This document shows, piece by piece, positions 1 to 9,201 of a stretch of 19,784 nt of DNA. The stretch spans positions 1-19,784 of the forward strand of contig NVRZ01000035.1 in NCBI GenBank assembly GCA_002401055.1. The letters are read 5' to 3'. Below the pieces are notes generated by a model. It was not told where the DNA came from. It saw only the letters and a list, made by a program, of their open reading frames with translations, and did no database searches. How positions within the stretch are numbered: position 1 is the stretch's first letter; the number at the start of each line of letters is the position of its first letter. Origin of the DNA: Bacteroidota bacterium (GTDB lineage Bacteria; Bacteroidota; Bacteroidia; NORP154). The position numbers were made by a program, and so were the translations under genes.

Positions 1-2704
1 AAACGAATGCGCCGGGAACTCCATGCCCCGTACAGTCACATGCAGCTAGGTAACTCTTGCCATCCTGCTCTGCATACCAGTAAAAGTCACCTGAAACAAT
101 ATCTCTAGGCTTAAACAACACAAAACTATCCTCGTAAGCCTTCTCTATGGAATTAATTGAAGGTAGAATAGCCCGTTGGATGTTCTGTGCATAGTTTATA
201 CTGTCGGTTATTTCCTTGTTTTTCTCTGCTAACTCTTTGGTTCTTTCTCGCACTTTATGCTCCAGAATAGCCTTTTCTTTCATTAGACTTTTCTCTCTTG
301 CTTTCACAAATCCGATAATCCCAACAACCGTTACAAAGGCACAAAGCATATAGAACCACCAGGTCTGCCAAAAAGGAGGACTAATAATAAAGCTAAATGA
401 GGTGGGCTCTTTATTCCATATACCATTCTCATTCACTGACATTACATTGAAAGTGTATTCACCAGGTGTTAGCCCGGAGTAAATGGCTTCAGCCTCCTTT
501 CTTTGAGGAGACCAAGAGCTTTCAAGTCCATCCAATCGAAATTTGTAAAAGACTTTAGCAGGGTTGTTGTAAGAAATTCCAGTGTATTCGAAGGTGAGGT
601 GATTGCTCGAGTAAGGCAACACAAGTCTTCCAGGAAGATCAAACCATGGAATAACGCTATCCCATTTTGACACCCAATCAACACTTTCAAAAAACAGCTT
701 TAAACTGGTAATATGTGTTCGAGGAGCCTCACTATTAACCCTTTCTGTAGAAGGATCATATCTGGTGGCTCCCTTTACAGTTCCGAACCAAATGCTTGAA
801 TTATTATCTCTATAAATTGCATTTTGATTGTTCTCCACCCCAATAAACCCATCAGAGCTGTTGTATCTTTTGACCTTGAGAATATTTTGATTGTCATCAA
901 ACATAACTTTATCAAAGCCCTTTTCAGTACCTACGATAAGCGTATTCCTATCCTGAAACACGAGTGAGTACACATTATTGGATGAAAGGAGACTGTCGTC
1001 GGTAATGAATGAGATTGGCATACTATCCTCGGTGTGTACATCGAATTTGTAGATTCCACCGCCAAAAGTTCCAATCCAAATATTTCCGTTTACATCTTCC
1101 GCCAAAGAGTTTATAAATTTTTCATTAAGGCCCTCTTCATGGTCAAATGAGACCATCGTTTTTCTGTCGGTCCTCGCAATACCACCCATTGTGGCAAACC
1201 AAATATTCCCTTCAGAATCTTGCATAATATCCTGGATCTCGTTGTTGATCAATCCTTGGTTTTCATTGATGTTCACGAACTCTGTTTCATCAATCAACAT
1301 ACTTATTCCACCTCTGGTTCCACACCAAACCCTGCCTTCAAAATCCACGTAGATACTGTTTACCGCGTTATCAATAAGGCCTTGGTCATCTGAGTAATTT
1401 CGGAAGTAACTGGTGTTCTCACTGTCATCCGATCTTGGCCTGATCTTCTCTGGATCAAAAGTGCTTATTCCCTTGTCGGTTGCTATCCAAATCTTACCAT
1501 CTGGCGCTAATGTCAAAGACTTTATATTATTGTCTATCAATCCGTCCAAGGTGCTGTACGTCTCCATCCTTGCCACATTATCAATAAAACTCAATCTTGT
1601 TAGACCATCCCAGGAGCTCAGCCAATAATTTCCCATCTTATCTTGAATGATATCAGATATCTGATCGTTGGAGAGCCCGTCTTTTTCAGAATAATGTGCG
1701 AAATGGTTCCCGTTGAATTTCACCAATCCTCGTCCATTGGTACCTGCCCAGATGGTTCCATTATCATCTTCGTAAACACATAAAACCTGATTTACTGGTA
1801 GGCCCTCATCCTCTGTATATGCGGTAAATCTCCCATTCTCAAGTTTATTTAATCCTCCCTCATCCGTGCCAAACCACACAGTGCCTTCAAAATCAACAAC
1901 AATGCTCCAGACCCGGTTGTCATTTATTCCATTAATGAGATTATAGCTAATAATCTTTCCTGAGTCCGGACCGTGCGTTATCAGCTTAAATGCGCCCGCA
2001 TTATAGGTACCAAACCACAAATTTTCATCTTCATCCTCAGCTATGGATAAGATTACATCACTTGGAATACCATCATATTTTTTGATGGATCTTAATACCA
2101 CCATACTATCTCCCTGAGGTTGAACGATACAAATGCCACCAGCAAAAGTTCCCAACCACAATCTGTTTTGTCGATCTCTGTAGAGATCAAAAATAAAGTC
2201 ACCAGACAGGCCATCGTAGTGAGTGTAAAGCTTAATATTTGCAGAATCTTTGCTGACAATCTCTATCCTGGCCAAGCCTCCTCCTGCTGATCCGGCCCAA
2301 ACAATGTTACCATCAGTTTCCTGAAAGCACATAATAGCTCCTTCCGGCAAGCCATCTTCTGGTGTGTATGACTTAAAGCCTACCCCATCGTACACAGAAA
2401 CACCAGCTTCAGTTCCAATCCAAATATTACCCTTGGAGTCCTCCATTATTGACCTCACGATGTTTCCACCCAAGCCGTTCTTCTTATTGAACTCCACAAA
2501 ATTTACGCCATCAAACTTGCTTATACCACCTCCTTCCGTGCCCAGCCATAGATAGCCACGTGAGTCCTGGATAATTGCATAAACAGTAGATTGGGTTAAA
2601 CCATCTTCATGCGTGAAGGCACGAAAGTTATTGCGCTGGCCAAAAGAGGTAAGCGAGACCAGTAAACTGAGAAACCCGGATAAATATATGGATCTGATAT
2701 TCAC
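1..2704 (-). CDS. Two-component-type propeller sensor with SpoIIE/PP2C phosphatase output (5' part, cut by window edge)
   Basis: Reading the minus strand from GTG at 2704 gives an uninterrupted frame of 901 codons to the window edge. A signal-peptide-like N-terminus (NIRSIYLSGFLSLLVSLTSFGQ) is followed by 14 copies of the Reg_prop pattern (G-L-x5-V-x2-I-x-D-x2-G-x-I/L-W-x-G-T), enough for two seven-bladed beta-propellers. Then come a Y_Y_Y domain (about residues 690-775, ending with a pattern like LTPGEYTFNV), one membrane helix (about 777-800), a charged coiled coil and the start of a SpoIIE/PP2C phosphatase domain with FKPRDIVSGDFYW and CDCTGHGVPGAF. The predicted layout is periplasmic sensing with cytoplasmic serine/threonine phosphatase output, not a histidine kinase. 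The ligand is unknown. GTG is chosen because an in-frame TGA lies six codons upstream and the signal peptide begins there. The C-terminal part of the phosphatase lies outside the window. Confidence 0.93.
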   Translation of the reverse strand, partial: MNIRSIYLSGFLSLLVSLTSFGQRNNFRAFTHEDGLTQSTVYAIIQDSRGYLWLGTEGGGISKFDGVNFVEFNKKNGLGGNIVRSIMEDSKGNIWIGTEAGVSVYDGVGFKSYTPEDGLPEGAIMCFQETDGNIVWAGSAGGGLARIEIVSKDSANIKLYTHYDGLSGDFIFDLYRDRQNRLWLGTFAGGICIVQPQGDSMVVLRSIKKYDGIPSDVILSIAEDEDENLWFGTYNAGAFKLITHGPDSGKIISYNLINGINDNRVWSIVVDFEGTVWFGTDEGGLNKLENGRFTAYTEDEGLPVNQVLCVYEDDNGTIWAGTNGRGLVKFNGNHFAHYSEKDGLSNDQISDIIQDKMGNYWLSSWDGLTRLSFIDNVARMETYSTLDGLIDNNIKSLTLAPDGKIWIATDKGISTFDPEKIRPRSDDSENTSYFRNYSDDQGLIDNAVNSIYVDFEGRVWCGTRGGISMLIDETEFVNINENQGLINNEIQDIMQDSEGNIWFATMGGIARTDRKTMVSFDHEEGLNEKFINSLAEDVNGNIWIGTFGGGIYKFDVHTEDSMPISFITDDSLLSSNNVYSLVFQDRNTLIVGTEKGFDKVMFDDNQNILKVKRYNSSDGFIGVENNQNAIYRDNNSSIWFGTVKGATRYDPSTERVNSEAPRTHITSLKLFFESVDWVSKWDSVIPWFDLPGRLVLPYSSNHLTFEYTGISYNNPAKVFYKFRLDGLESSWSPQRKEAEAIYSGLTPGEYTFNVMSVNENGIWNKEPTSFSFIISPPFWQTWWFYMLCAFVTVVGIIGFVKAREKSLMKEKAILEHKVRERTKELAEKNKEITDSINYAQNIQRAILPSINSIEKAYEDSFVLFKPRDIVSGDFYWYAEQDGKSYLAACDCTGHGVPGAFV

Positions 2705-2729
2705 TATTCTTGTAAGGTATCAATCGTTG

Positions 2730-2737
2730 CAAAAATA
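2730..2737 (-). promoter_or_regulatory. Candidate -7 promoter element of the propeller sensor gene
   Basis: The minus strand reads TATTTTTG, a full match to the Bacteroidota -7 consensus TAnnTTTG. Transcription would begin about 20 bases before the GTG at 2704. I see no good TTTG -33 element at the expected distance, so this rests on one motif in AT-rich DNA. Confidence 0.4.
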
Positions 2738-2835
2738 ACACATATAAGACATGAATTACGGTTATGTAAGGATTGCAGAATAACCTCAATTGAAGATTGC
2801 ATTTTAAATAACGGGAATTAGCAAATCAATGTCAA

Positions 2836-2867
2836 TTTAGCATCTCTTATCAAATTCGTGATATTTG
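2836..2867 (+). promoter_or_regulatory. Weak candidate promoter of the family 2 glycosyltransferase
   Basis: GATATTTG at 2860-2867 matches TAnnTTTG at all but its first position, and TTTA at 2836-2839 sits 20 bases upstream, near the place of the TTTG -33 element. It would start transcription about 35 bases before the GTG at 2910. Both boxes are imperfect, so this is only a suggestion. Confidence 0.25.
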
Positions 2868-2909
2868 CAAAGCGTATTAGTAAATTCGCACAAAATCTAA
2901 GGGTTCGTC

Positions 2910-3665
2910 GTGATAAATAATCAAAAAATAGTGGTTGTGTTACCTGCATACAATGCGGCGCAGACATTAAAACAAACCTACGATGACATTCCTTTTGATA
3001 TAGTGGATGAAGTTGTATTGGTAGATGACGCCAGTAGCGACGAAACCGTTCAATTGGCCAAGGAGTTGGGGATTCACCATATCATAGAGCATGAAAAGAA
3101 CAAAGGTTATGGAGGGAACCAAAAAAGTTGTTACAATAAAGCCCTGGAGGTTGGAGCGGACATTGTAATTATGCTCCACCCCGATTATCAATACACACCC
3201 AAATTGATTCCATCCATGGCCAATATAATTGCGAATGAGCTCTATTCCGTTGTATTGGGTTCCAGAATACTTGGAAAAGGGGCGCTAAAAGGAGGAATGC
3301 CATTCTATAAATATGTGGCTAACCGCGTTCTCACCTTTACTCAAAACCTGATGATCGATGCAAAGCTCTCAGAGTATCATACCGGATACAGGGCCTATTC
3401 CAGTGAGGTACTGAGAAAGATAAATTACCATGCCAATTCAGACGATTTTGTATTTGACAACCAGGTGCTTTCACAAATTATATATGCTGGCTATGAAATC
3501 GGAGAGATAACTTGTCCTACAAAGTATTTCCCTGAAGCCTCTTCCATTAACTTCGCCAGGAGTAGCACCTATGGCGTTGGTGTTTTAAAAACATCACTCA
3601 TGCATTTTTTACAACGAATGGGGCTGGCGAAGTTTGAGATATATAAGACTCCAAAAACTAGTTAG
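2910..3665 (+). CDS. Family 2 glycosyltransferase (dolichol/undecaprenyl-phosphate sugar synthase type)
   Basis: A 251-residue GT-A fold enzyme. The N-terminus has the family 2 nucleotide-sugar strand VVVLPAYNAAQTL (residues 8-20), the VDDASSDET loop (38-46), the NKGYGGN segment (64-70) and MLHPDYQY (88-95), where Asp92 takes the place of the metal-binding DxD. This pattern is typical of synthases that move a sugar from a nucleotide donor to polyprenyl phosphate. I see no membrane helix, so it is probably cytoplasmic and membrane-associated. The start is GTG at 2910, placed just before the first beta strand. It is the only plus-strand gene in the window and converges on the membrane glycosyltransferase gene, overlapping it by 8 bases. 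A supply role for that enzyme is an inference from position and family; the sugar is unknown. Confidence 0.93.
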   Translation: MINNQKIVVVLPAYNAAQTLKQTYDDIPFDIVDEVVLVDDASSDETVQLAKELGIHHIIEHEKNKGYGGNQKSCYNKALEVGADIVIMLHPDYQYTPKLIPSMANIIANELYSVVLGSRILGKGALKGGMPFYKYVANRVLTFTQNLMIDAKLSEYHTGYRAYSSEVLRKINYHANSDDFVFDNQVLSQIIYAGYEIGEITCPTKYFPEASSINFARSSTYGVGVLKTSLMHFLQRMGLAKFEIYKTPKTS

Positions 3666-5289
3666 GAAGGCGTCGAAAAAACACAAACCCGTTTTTGGAC
3701 CCTAATTCCTCAATGGGGTATTTTCCACGGTACAAGTCCACATCTACGTTTTTGCAAACGAAATAAACTGGTTTGTCAATATCTCCGGTTAAGAGCCATT
3801 CTTTGTCTCTGCTGTTCTCATTGGTAACAATCGTCTTTTTTGTATAAAACAGATGCGCGTAACTCTTGAAACCCAAAACCTGCACGTAGCAGTCAACACC
3901 TTGAAGTTCTTCATAAAATTCGATGGCTGCTCTCTGTGTTATAAGCTCAATTTTAGGGACAAATGTCTTGTATGACAAATTAATCGCAAGGCATATTCCA
4001 AGAAACATTATCGGGATACCCACCCTACTCCTTTGCTTTGTAATCAGGTATATCCCAACAACTGCACTCAGTAAATAAATCAGGCCTGGAATTAAATCGA
4101 AGACAGTGACTGAAACATCCGCCGCAAAATTAGCAGCGGCAAATTGATCCTGGACCAATTCTGCAATATTATCCTTTTGCATTATTACTACGGCCAATGC
4201 CATCAACCCCAGAGAAAATATTGTGGTAAACACCAAAACCATAACTGATATTACTTTACTCCACGCAGCTCTTTTGAAACTCACTTGATAAAGATAGTAG
4301 GCTGCTAAAAACGTAATTGGAAAATAACACAGGGATGAATAGTGAACTATTTTGGTGGTTACCGAAGAAAATATCAGCAGAACAACAATCAATAATATGA
4401 TCATGAGCTGCTTGAATGCTCGTTGATTCTCGTCGTCATTTGAAAATCTTTTGAACGCTCCAAGCATTATTATTGAGGCTGGCAAACATCCCAGCAGCAG
4501 CACCACAAAATGATAGTAAAAAGGCTGACCGTGGCTCGCCTCACCTGAGCTGAGAAGTCGAATCTGATAGTTAAAAAACTCTTCGAAAAACCAGGTGCCA
4601 TTTTTGATGAGTTCTACTCCATAATACAGAAATGATACGGTTACGACAACTGAAATGAATATAAAGCCCTGCCTAATTACCTGGCTAAAGGATGTGCCAA
4701 CCTTGTCCTTTTTTATCATATACAGCACAATCGCAGTTAGCCCATAAATTAGAAGGGCAACGGGCCCTTTGGTCAAAATGGCCAGTCCGATAAACAAGCC
4801 TGATACGCTGACCCATTTTGCAACCAGACCATGCATAAAACTTTTGTGCAAATAGTATATCGCCAGAAAAATAAATAGGTTAAAGACCGGGTCAATTATT
4901 CCCGACATAAAATACAGTTGAGGCAAGAAGCACCCTGCATAAGCCATCACCCATATCAGTCCAAAATTTCGATTAAATAACTTGTTTCCAACATTATAGA
5001 GCACCAACAAAGTAGCCACGCCACAGACAAGATTGGGTAACCTGGCAGCGAATTCGTTAACACCAAACAGACTCATCGAAATAGCCTGTAGCCAGATGAA
5101 CAAGGGTGGCTTTTCCCAGAATGGTTGATAATCTATAACGATACGCAGATAGTCTCCAGTTACCAACATTTCGCGTGCGGCCTCCGCAAAGTTTATCTCA
5201 TCCCAATCAAAGAGATGGATCGTTTGAAATGGAAGGAATAGAATTATTGCAACTATTGCAATCAGAAATTGATCCAGATTTTTGCTCAT
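3658..5289 (-). CDS. ArnT/PMT-family membrane glycosyltransferase (polyprenyl-phosphate sugar donor)
   Basis: A 543-residue multi-pass membrane protein with the C-superfamily glycosyltransferase pattern: one N-terminal helix, then a periplasmic loop with FDWDEINFAEAAREML (acidic residues 28, 30 and 31, in the place of the catalytic acid), WEKPPLFIWLQ (58-68) and an ARLPN motif, followed by roughly ten hydrophobic segments and a soluble C-terminal part (about 440-543). Relatives use undecaprenyl-phosphate-linked sugars to modify lipid A or other surface glycans, or to O-mannosylate proteins. The acceptor here cannot be told from the sequence. The ATG overlaps the stop of the upstream PAP2 gene (ATGA, 5286-5289), indicating coupled translation. 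Its own TAG stop lies inside the 3' end of the convergent family 2 glycosyltransferase gene, and no terminator separates them. Confidence 0.92.
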   Translation of the reverse strand: MSKNLDQFLIAIVAIILFLPFQTIHLFDWDEINFAEAAREMLVTGDYLRIVIDYQPFWEKPPLFIWLQAISMSLFGVNEFAARLPNLVCGVATLLVLYNVGNKLFNRNFGLIWVMAYAGCFLPQLYFMSGIIDPVFNLFIFLAIYYLHKSFMHGLVAKWVSVSGLFIGLAILTKGPVALLIYGLTAIVLYMIKKDKVGTSFSQVIRQGFIFISVVVTVSFLYYGVELIKNGTWFFEEFFNYQIRLLSSGEASHGQPFYYHFVVLLLGCLPASIIMLGAFKRFSNDDENQRAFKQLMIILLIVVLLIFSSVTTKIVHYSSLCYFPITFLAAYYLYQVSFKRAAWSKVISVMVLVFTTIFSLGLMALAVVIMQKDNIAELVQDQFAAANFAADVSVTVFDLIPGLIYLLSAVVGIYLITKQRSRVGIPIMFLGICLAINLSYKTFVPKIELITQRAAIEFYEELQGVDCYVQVLGFKSYAHLFYTKKTIVTNENSRDKEWLLTGDIDKPVYFVCKNVDVDLYRGKYPIEELGSKNGFVFFRRLPN

Positions 5290-5948
5290 TCCCTAATTCT
5301 CAGAGCCTGGCCAACATTCAAATTAAACCAGGAAAGTTTATCAAATCGAGGTGAGCTGAGGTATTTAAATACAATCAGGGTAACTACTACTCCAATAACT
5401 GAACCTACATATATATCTCCAAAAAAATGCTGAGATATATATACTCGAGATATTGCAACAAGCATTGCTGAAACAAAAATCAATGCACCAATTAGCTCGC
5501 TTTGGGTTTTTCTAGTTACAGAAATGACCATTGCAAGACAACAACACAGACTAAATATTGTGGCACTGTGCCCAGATGGGAAGCTGTGAAACTGATGCAT
5601 CTCCAATCCAGGAATGGTGTATATATCCGCGACATCTTCAAAGTACTTACTTGGCCTGAATTCGCCATCGAAAACCAAGCGCTTCAGTAGCTGAACAATT
5701 CCTCCGGATAAGACAAATGATACCAGGATTATTATTGCCTTTCGGAAATTTAAAATAACTGCTGCAAAGAGAGCAACCAAAAGGCTAACTACTCCCCCAC
5801 CCAGATGCGTAATGATTGGAAAAATTAAATCTCCTGCATCCGTATGGCGGTTATTGAAATAAAAAAATATTTCCTCTTTGTTAAATGTGATAAGCAGCGT
5901 GCCGCCAAGAACCAGAAAAAGCACATAAAGAATGAGAAACAGTCTCAT
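5286..5948 (-). CDS. PAP2-family membrane phosphatase
   Basis: A 220-residue integral membrane protein with the full type 2 phosphatidic acid phosphatase signature: Lys89 with Arg98-Pro99 (KRLVFDGEFRP), PSGH at 124-127, and SR at 167-168 followed by His174 and Asp178 (SRVYISQHFFGD). The two histidines and the arginines form the phosphate-transfer site, and the residues are all present. Likely substrates are undecaprenyl pyrophosphate, lipid A phosphate or phosphatidyl lipids on the periplasmic face. Lying between pyrF (27-base gap) and an ArnT-type glycosyltransferase (4-base overlap), it probably serves carrier-lipid recycling or lipid A modification; that is inference from context. A C-terminal soluble tail of about 25 residues has no recognised domain. 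Confidence 0.94.
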   Translation of the reverse strand: MRLFLILYVLFLVLGGTLLITFNKEEIFFYFNNRHTDAGDLIFPIITHLGGGVVSLLVALFAAVILNFRKAIIILVSFVLSGGIVQLLKRLVFDGEFRPSKYFEDVADIYTIPGLEMHQFHSFPSGHSATIFSLCCCLAMVISVTRKTQSELIGALIFVSAMLVAISRVYISQHFFGDIYVGSVIGVVVTLIVFKYLSSPRFDKLSWFNLNVGQALRIRE

Positions 5949-5975
5949 TTCAGAAGTTTGATTGACCTATTAAAT

Positions 5976-6800
5976 TCATAAGGATGCAGATAATAGTTCT
6001 TTCATTTGAAGCTGTACTACTTGAGCAGCTTCTCTCGCTTTTTCTGCAAAGTCCTCCCCATCACTGGCATAAAGTATGGCCCTGGAAGAGTTAACAAGGA
6101 GTCCACATTCGGTATTAAAACCTACTTCAGAAACTTCTTTTAGATCGCCTCCCTGTGAGCCCACACCCGGAACCAACAAAAAGTGGTTCGGAACAATTTC
6201 CCTTATCTCTTTTAATAGCTCCGGCCTCGTTGCACCCGTTACAAACATGGTGTTTTGATCAGAACCCCAAGTGCTGGCTTTATCTATTACTTCCTTGTAC
6301 AATGGTCTACTTGATTCATCTCCAGCTACCTCAGTAAGTTGAAAATCTGTGGCACTCTCATTTGATGTAACTCCCAATATGATAGCCCATTTATTTTCAT
6401 ACGCTAAAAAAGGATCAATTGAATCCCGTCCCATGTAGGGAGCCAGTGTTACAGAGTCAAAGTTATACGTCTCGAAAAATGTTTTAGCGTAATATTTTGA
6501 AGAATTTCCAATATCCCCACGCTTTGCATCTGCTATGGTAAATATATGCTCAGGAATGTGCTCTAATGTCTTTTCAAGGCTATTCCATCCATTTGCGCCT
6601 AGACACTCATAAAATGCGATGTTGGGCTTATACGCAACGCATAAATCGTGTGTGGCATCGACAATGGCTTTATTGAACTCAAATATTGGGTCTTCAAGCT
6701 CGAGCAGATGTTTTGGAATCTTATCAATATCTGTATCTAAACCTATGCATAGATAAGAACGTTTTGTACGAATTTGATCAACAAGTTCTTCTTTTGTCAT
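5976..6800 (-). CDS. pyrF: Orotidine-5'-phosphate decarboxylase (long, type 2 family)
   Basis: A 274-residue cytoplasmic enzyme for the last step of UMP synthesis, orotidine monophosphate to UMP. The TIM-barrel landmarks are visible: CIGLDTD near the N-terminus (18-24), KPNIAFYE (58-65), the catalytic DAKRGDIG (91-98) with its Asp-Lys-Asp arrangement, TLAPYMGRD, and the phosphate-binding [10 protein letters not shown] near the C-terminus. The length fits the type 2 subfamily (about 270-280), not the 230-residue E. coli type. Its ATG overlaps the prfA stop by 4 bases (6797-6800), so translation is likely coupled. The purM-prfA-pyrF order is one I associate with Bacteroidota. Confidence 0.97.
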   Translation of the reverse strand: MTKEELVDQIRTKRSYLCIGLDTDIDKIPKHLLELEDPIFEFNKAIVDATHDLCVAYKPNIAFYECLGANGWNSLEKTLEHIPEHIFTIADAKRGDIGNSSKYYAKTFFETYNFDSVTLAPYMGRDSIDPFLAYENKWAIILGVTSNESATDFQLTEVAGDESSRPLYKEVIDKASTWGSDQNTMFVTGATRPELLKEIREIVPNHFLLVPGVGSQGGDLKEVSEVGFNTECGLLVNSSRAILYASDGEDFAEKAREAAQVVQLQMKELLSASL

Positions 6801-7885
6801 TCAGAATCTTCGCTATTACTAGTTCCTTCTTTCAAACGCTCCGTATTCTCGGCCAATTGTAATTCATCAATTATCTCTTGAATATCACCGTCCAAAATAT
6901 TGGGTAAGTCGTACCTAGTTAGACCAATTCGGTGCTCGGTAACCCTACCTTGCGGAAAATTGTATGTTCTAATCTTTGCTGATCTATCTCCAGTGGATAC
7001 CAAGGTTTTTCTTTTACTTGCCAGCTCATCGGCTCTTTTTTGCATTTCGATTTCATAAAGTTTAGAGCGTAAATTGGCGAGTGCCTTATTGTAATTTTTT
7101 ATTTGAGATTTTTCATCCTGGCATTGCACCACTATTCCAGAGGGAATATGGGTTAAGCGAATTGCTGAGTAGGTTGTGTTTACTGACTGCCCTCCTGGCC
7201 CAGATGAACAGAAAGTATCTTTTTTGATATCCTCGTCCCTGATTTCCACATCAAACTCATCCGCCTCTGGTAAAATAGCAACCGTAGCAGCCGAAGTATG
7301 TACCCTCCCCTGCGTTTCTGTTTTTGGAACGCGTTGTACGCGATGCACTCCTGATTCATACTTTAGCTGGCCAAAAATATCTTCACCAATAACATTGAAT
7401 ATAACTTCCTTATAACCGCCAGAAGTGCCTTCAGTCATATCCACCATCTCCGTTTTCCACTTGCGAGAATCGCAGTATTTGGTGTACATCCTAAAAAGAT
7501 CTCCAGCGAAGATACTGGCTTCATCTCCACCTGTTCCAGCCCTAATTTCCACCACAGCATTCTTCGAGTCCTCTGGGTCTTTAGGTATAAGCATGACTTT
7601 AATGGCTTCTTCCATCTCGGCCTTTTTGGTCGTCAATTCTTCTAGTTCCTCCTTTGCCATGGCCTTTAACTCTGGATCCTCATCGCCAGACATAATATCC
7701 TTTGAAGCGTCAATATTGGATATTAGCAGCTTGTATATCTCATATTCTTGAACAATCATTTCCAGCTCCTTGAACTCTTTCGACAAGCGGATGTATTTCT
7801 TCATGTCTGAAATAACTTCCGGATCGGCAATAAGGTTTTTAACCTCTTCCCAACGCTCTTTTATTTGTGCAAGTTTCTCAAGCAT
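6797..7885 (-). CDS. prfA: Peptide chain release factor 1
   Basis: A 362-residue class I release factor, the usual length. The coiled N-terminal domain (1-100) is followed by AGTGGDEAS (116-124), the stop-codon-reading PxT tripeptide as PKT at 187-189 in [18 protein letters not shown], and the peptidyl-tRNA hydrolysis motif GPGGQSVN (229-236). PxT marks it as RF1, which reads UAA and UAG, not RF2. The C-terminus has the usual [20 protein letters not shown] stretch. It starts 8 bases after the purM stop and overlaps pyrF by 4 bases. Its presence matters for the adhesin at the right end: UAG should be a genuine stop in this organism. Confidence 0.98.
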   Translation of the reverse strand: MLEKLAQIKERWEEVKNLIADPEVISDMKKYIRLSKEFKELEMIVQEYEIYKLLISNIDASKDIMSGDEDPELKAMAKEELEELTTKKAEMEEAIKVMLIPKDPEDSKNAVVEIRAGTGGDEASIFAGDLFRMYTKYCDSRKWKTEMVDMTEGTSGGYKEVIFNVIGEDIFGQLKYESGVHRVQRVPKTETQGRVHTSAATVAILPEADEFDVEIRDEDIKKDTFCSSGPGGQSVNTTYSAIRLTHIPSGIVVQCQDEKSQIKNYNKALANLRSKLYEIEMQKRADELASKRKTLVSTGDRSAKIRTYNFPQGRVTEHRIGLTRYDLPNILDGDIQEIIDELQLAENTERLKEGTSNSEDSE

Positions 7886-7893
7886 CGTCTTAC

Positions 7894-9063
7894 TTATTTA
7901 TATTCAAAAACGCCCTTATTTGTTGTTATCGTTAGCTTATTGCCTTCGCTGTTTTCACAACGTCCTATCACTCTGGCATCAATGTTAAATTTTGATGCAA
8001 TATCTATTATTGCTTGGGCCTTGCTCTCATCCAAATATATCTCCAGCCTATGGCCCATGTTAAACACTTTGTACATTTCCTCCCACGAAGTTCCAGATTC
8101 CTCCTGAATAATATTAAATAACCTGGGAACATCAAATAAATTGTCTTTTATGACATGAAGATTGGATACAAAATTCAACACTTTTGCCTGGCCCCCACCA
8201 GTACAATGAATTACACCATGCAGGTCTGATTTCATTGTCTCAAAAATCTGTTTCAGTACTGGAGTGTAGGTTCTGGTTGGAGAAAGAATCAGTTTGCCAT
8301 AAGTAAGGCCTGTTTCCTCATCAATGTCCGTTAAACTCCTTGTCCCTGAATACACAAGATCCTCTGGAATATGTGGATCATAAGATTCGGGGTACTTCCG
8401 AGACAACTCAGCTCCAAATACATCATGACGCGCCGACGTTAAGCCATTGCTTCCCATCCCCCCATTATACTCAGTCTCGTATGTGGCCTGTCCAAAGGAT
8501 GCCAACGCAACAATCACATCGCCTGAACGCATATTATTTTCTATTACTTCAGACCTTTTCATTCTCGCAAATGCCGTGAATCCTACGTCAATTGTTCTTA
8601 CAATATCTCCTACATCGGCAGTCTCCCCACCTGATAAATATAGGCTAACACCTAGATCTTTGAGTTCATCAATAAATTTTGAGGTGCCTTTGATCAGCCT
8701 TGAAATGACCTCACCAGTTATGACATTCTTGTTCCTGCCAATTGTGGAGGAGAGAATAATGTCATCAACGATTCCAATACATGCCATATCATCTATATTC
8801 ATTACAATAGAATCCTTGATGATGCCATCCCAAACTGATAAATCGCCTGTTTCTTTCCAGAACATGTAAGCCAGAGAAGTTTTCGTTCCAGCTGTGTCTG
8901 CGTGCATGACATTGCAATATTCTTCATCACCGCCAACAATATCGGGCAGCACCTTGCAAAAGGCATTGGGGTACAATCCTTTGTCAAGCCCTTTTATGGC
9001 TTCGTGCACATCAGATTTACTTGATGAGACTCCTCTTTGGTCGTATTTTGTACTTGTTTCCAC
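7894..9063 (-). CDS. purM: Phosphoribosylformylglycinamidine cyclo-ligase (AIR synthase), Bacteroidota type
   Basis: A 389-residue AIR-synthase-fold protein. It should close the imidazole ring of FGAM to give AIR using ATP, the fifth step of purine synthesis. Visible landmarks are [13 protein letters not shown] (54-66, matching the DGVGTK region of the E. coli enzyme), NIDDMACIG (89-97), [10 protein letters not shown] (144-153) and [11 protein letters not shown] (286-296). It is longer and more divergent than the 345-residue E. coli form, as is usual in Bacteroidota, so automated annotation may call it only an AIR synthase related protein. The start is GTG at 9063 just before the conserved [11 protein letters not shown]. 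It heads the run purM-prfA-pyrF-PAP2-glycosyltransferase. Confidence 0.9.
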   Translation of the reverse strand: METSTKYDQRGVSSSKSDVHEAIKGLDKGLYPNAFCKVLPDIVGGDEEYCNVMHADTAGTKTSLAYMFWKETGDLSVWDGIIKDSIVMNIDDMACIGIVDDIILSSTIGRNKNVITGEVISRLIKGTSKFIDELKDLGVSLYLSGGETADVGDIVRTIDVGFTAFARMKRSEVIENNMRSGDVIVALASFGQATYETEYNGGMGSNGLTSARHDVFGAELSRKYPESYDPHIPEDLVYSGTRSLTDIDEETGLTYGKLILSPTRTYTPVLKQIFETMKSDLHGVIHCTGGGQAKVLNFVSNLHVIKDNLFDVPRLFNIIQEESGTSWEEMYKVFNMGHRLEIYLDESKAQAIIDIASKFNIDARVIGRCENSEGNKLTITTNKGVFEYK

Positions 9064-9083
9064 GTCTAATGAGTTACCAAAAG

Positions 9084-9122
9084 CGAAAAAGTATTGTTAT
9101 CCCACTGCGGGATTCGAAAAAG
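9084..9122. repeat. Short palindrome flanked by an 8-base direct repeat upstream of purM
   Basis: ATCCCACTGCGGGAT (9099-9113) has 5-base inverted arms around a 5-base loop and lies between two copies of CGAAAAAG (9084-9091 and 9115-9122). It sits 36 bases before the purM start, in the 138-base gap after the OmpA-protein gene. It could be a regulatory hairpin or operator. The arms are short and no U-tract follows directly, so it is not a convincing terminator. Confidence 0.35.
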
Positions 9123-9201
9123 ATTAGCTAATGCAACGTTTCTGAAGAAGAAGCTGCAAGAAAAAAATGCGATATGAAAAATTTCTTCGTATTCATAACA
9201 T

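Noticed and set aside
2760..2810. Direct repeat of GATTGCA in the divergent intergenic region
   Set aside because: Only seven bases in AT-rich DNA, two copies, no symmetry; expected by chance.
8447..8869. Plus-strand open frame of 140 codons within purM
   Set aside because: Antisense to conserved purM motifs and low-complexity serine/proline composition typical of a shadow frame.
9123..9201. Terminator downstream of the PorE-like gene
   Set aside because: Short complementary stretches and a T-run exist on the minus strand, but I could not build a stem of useful length directly before the T-run.
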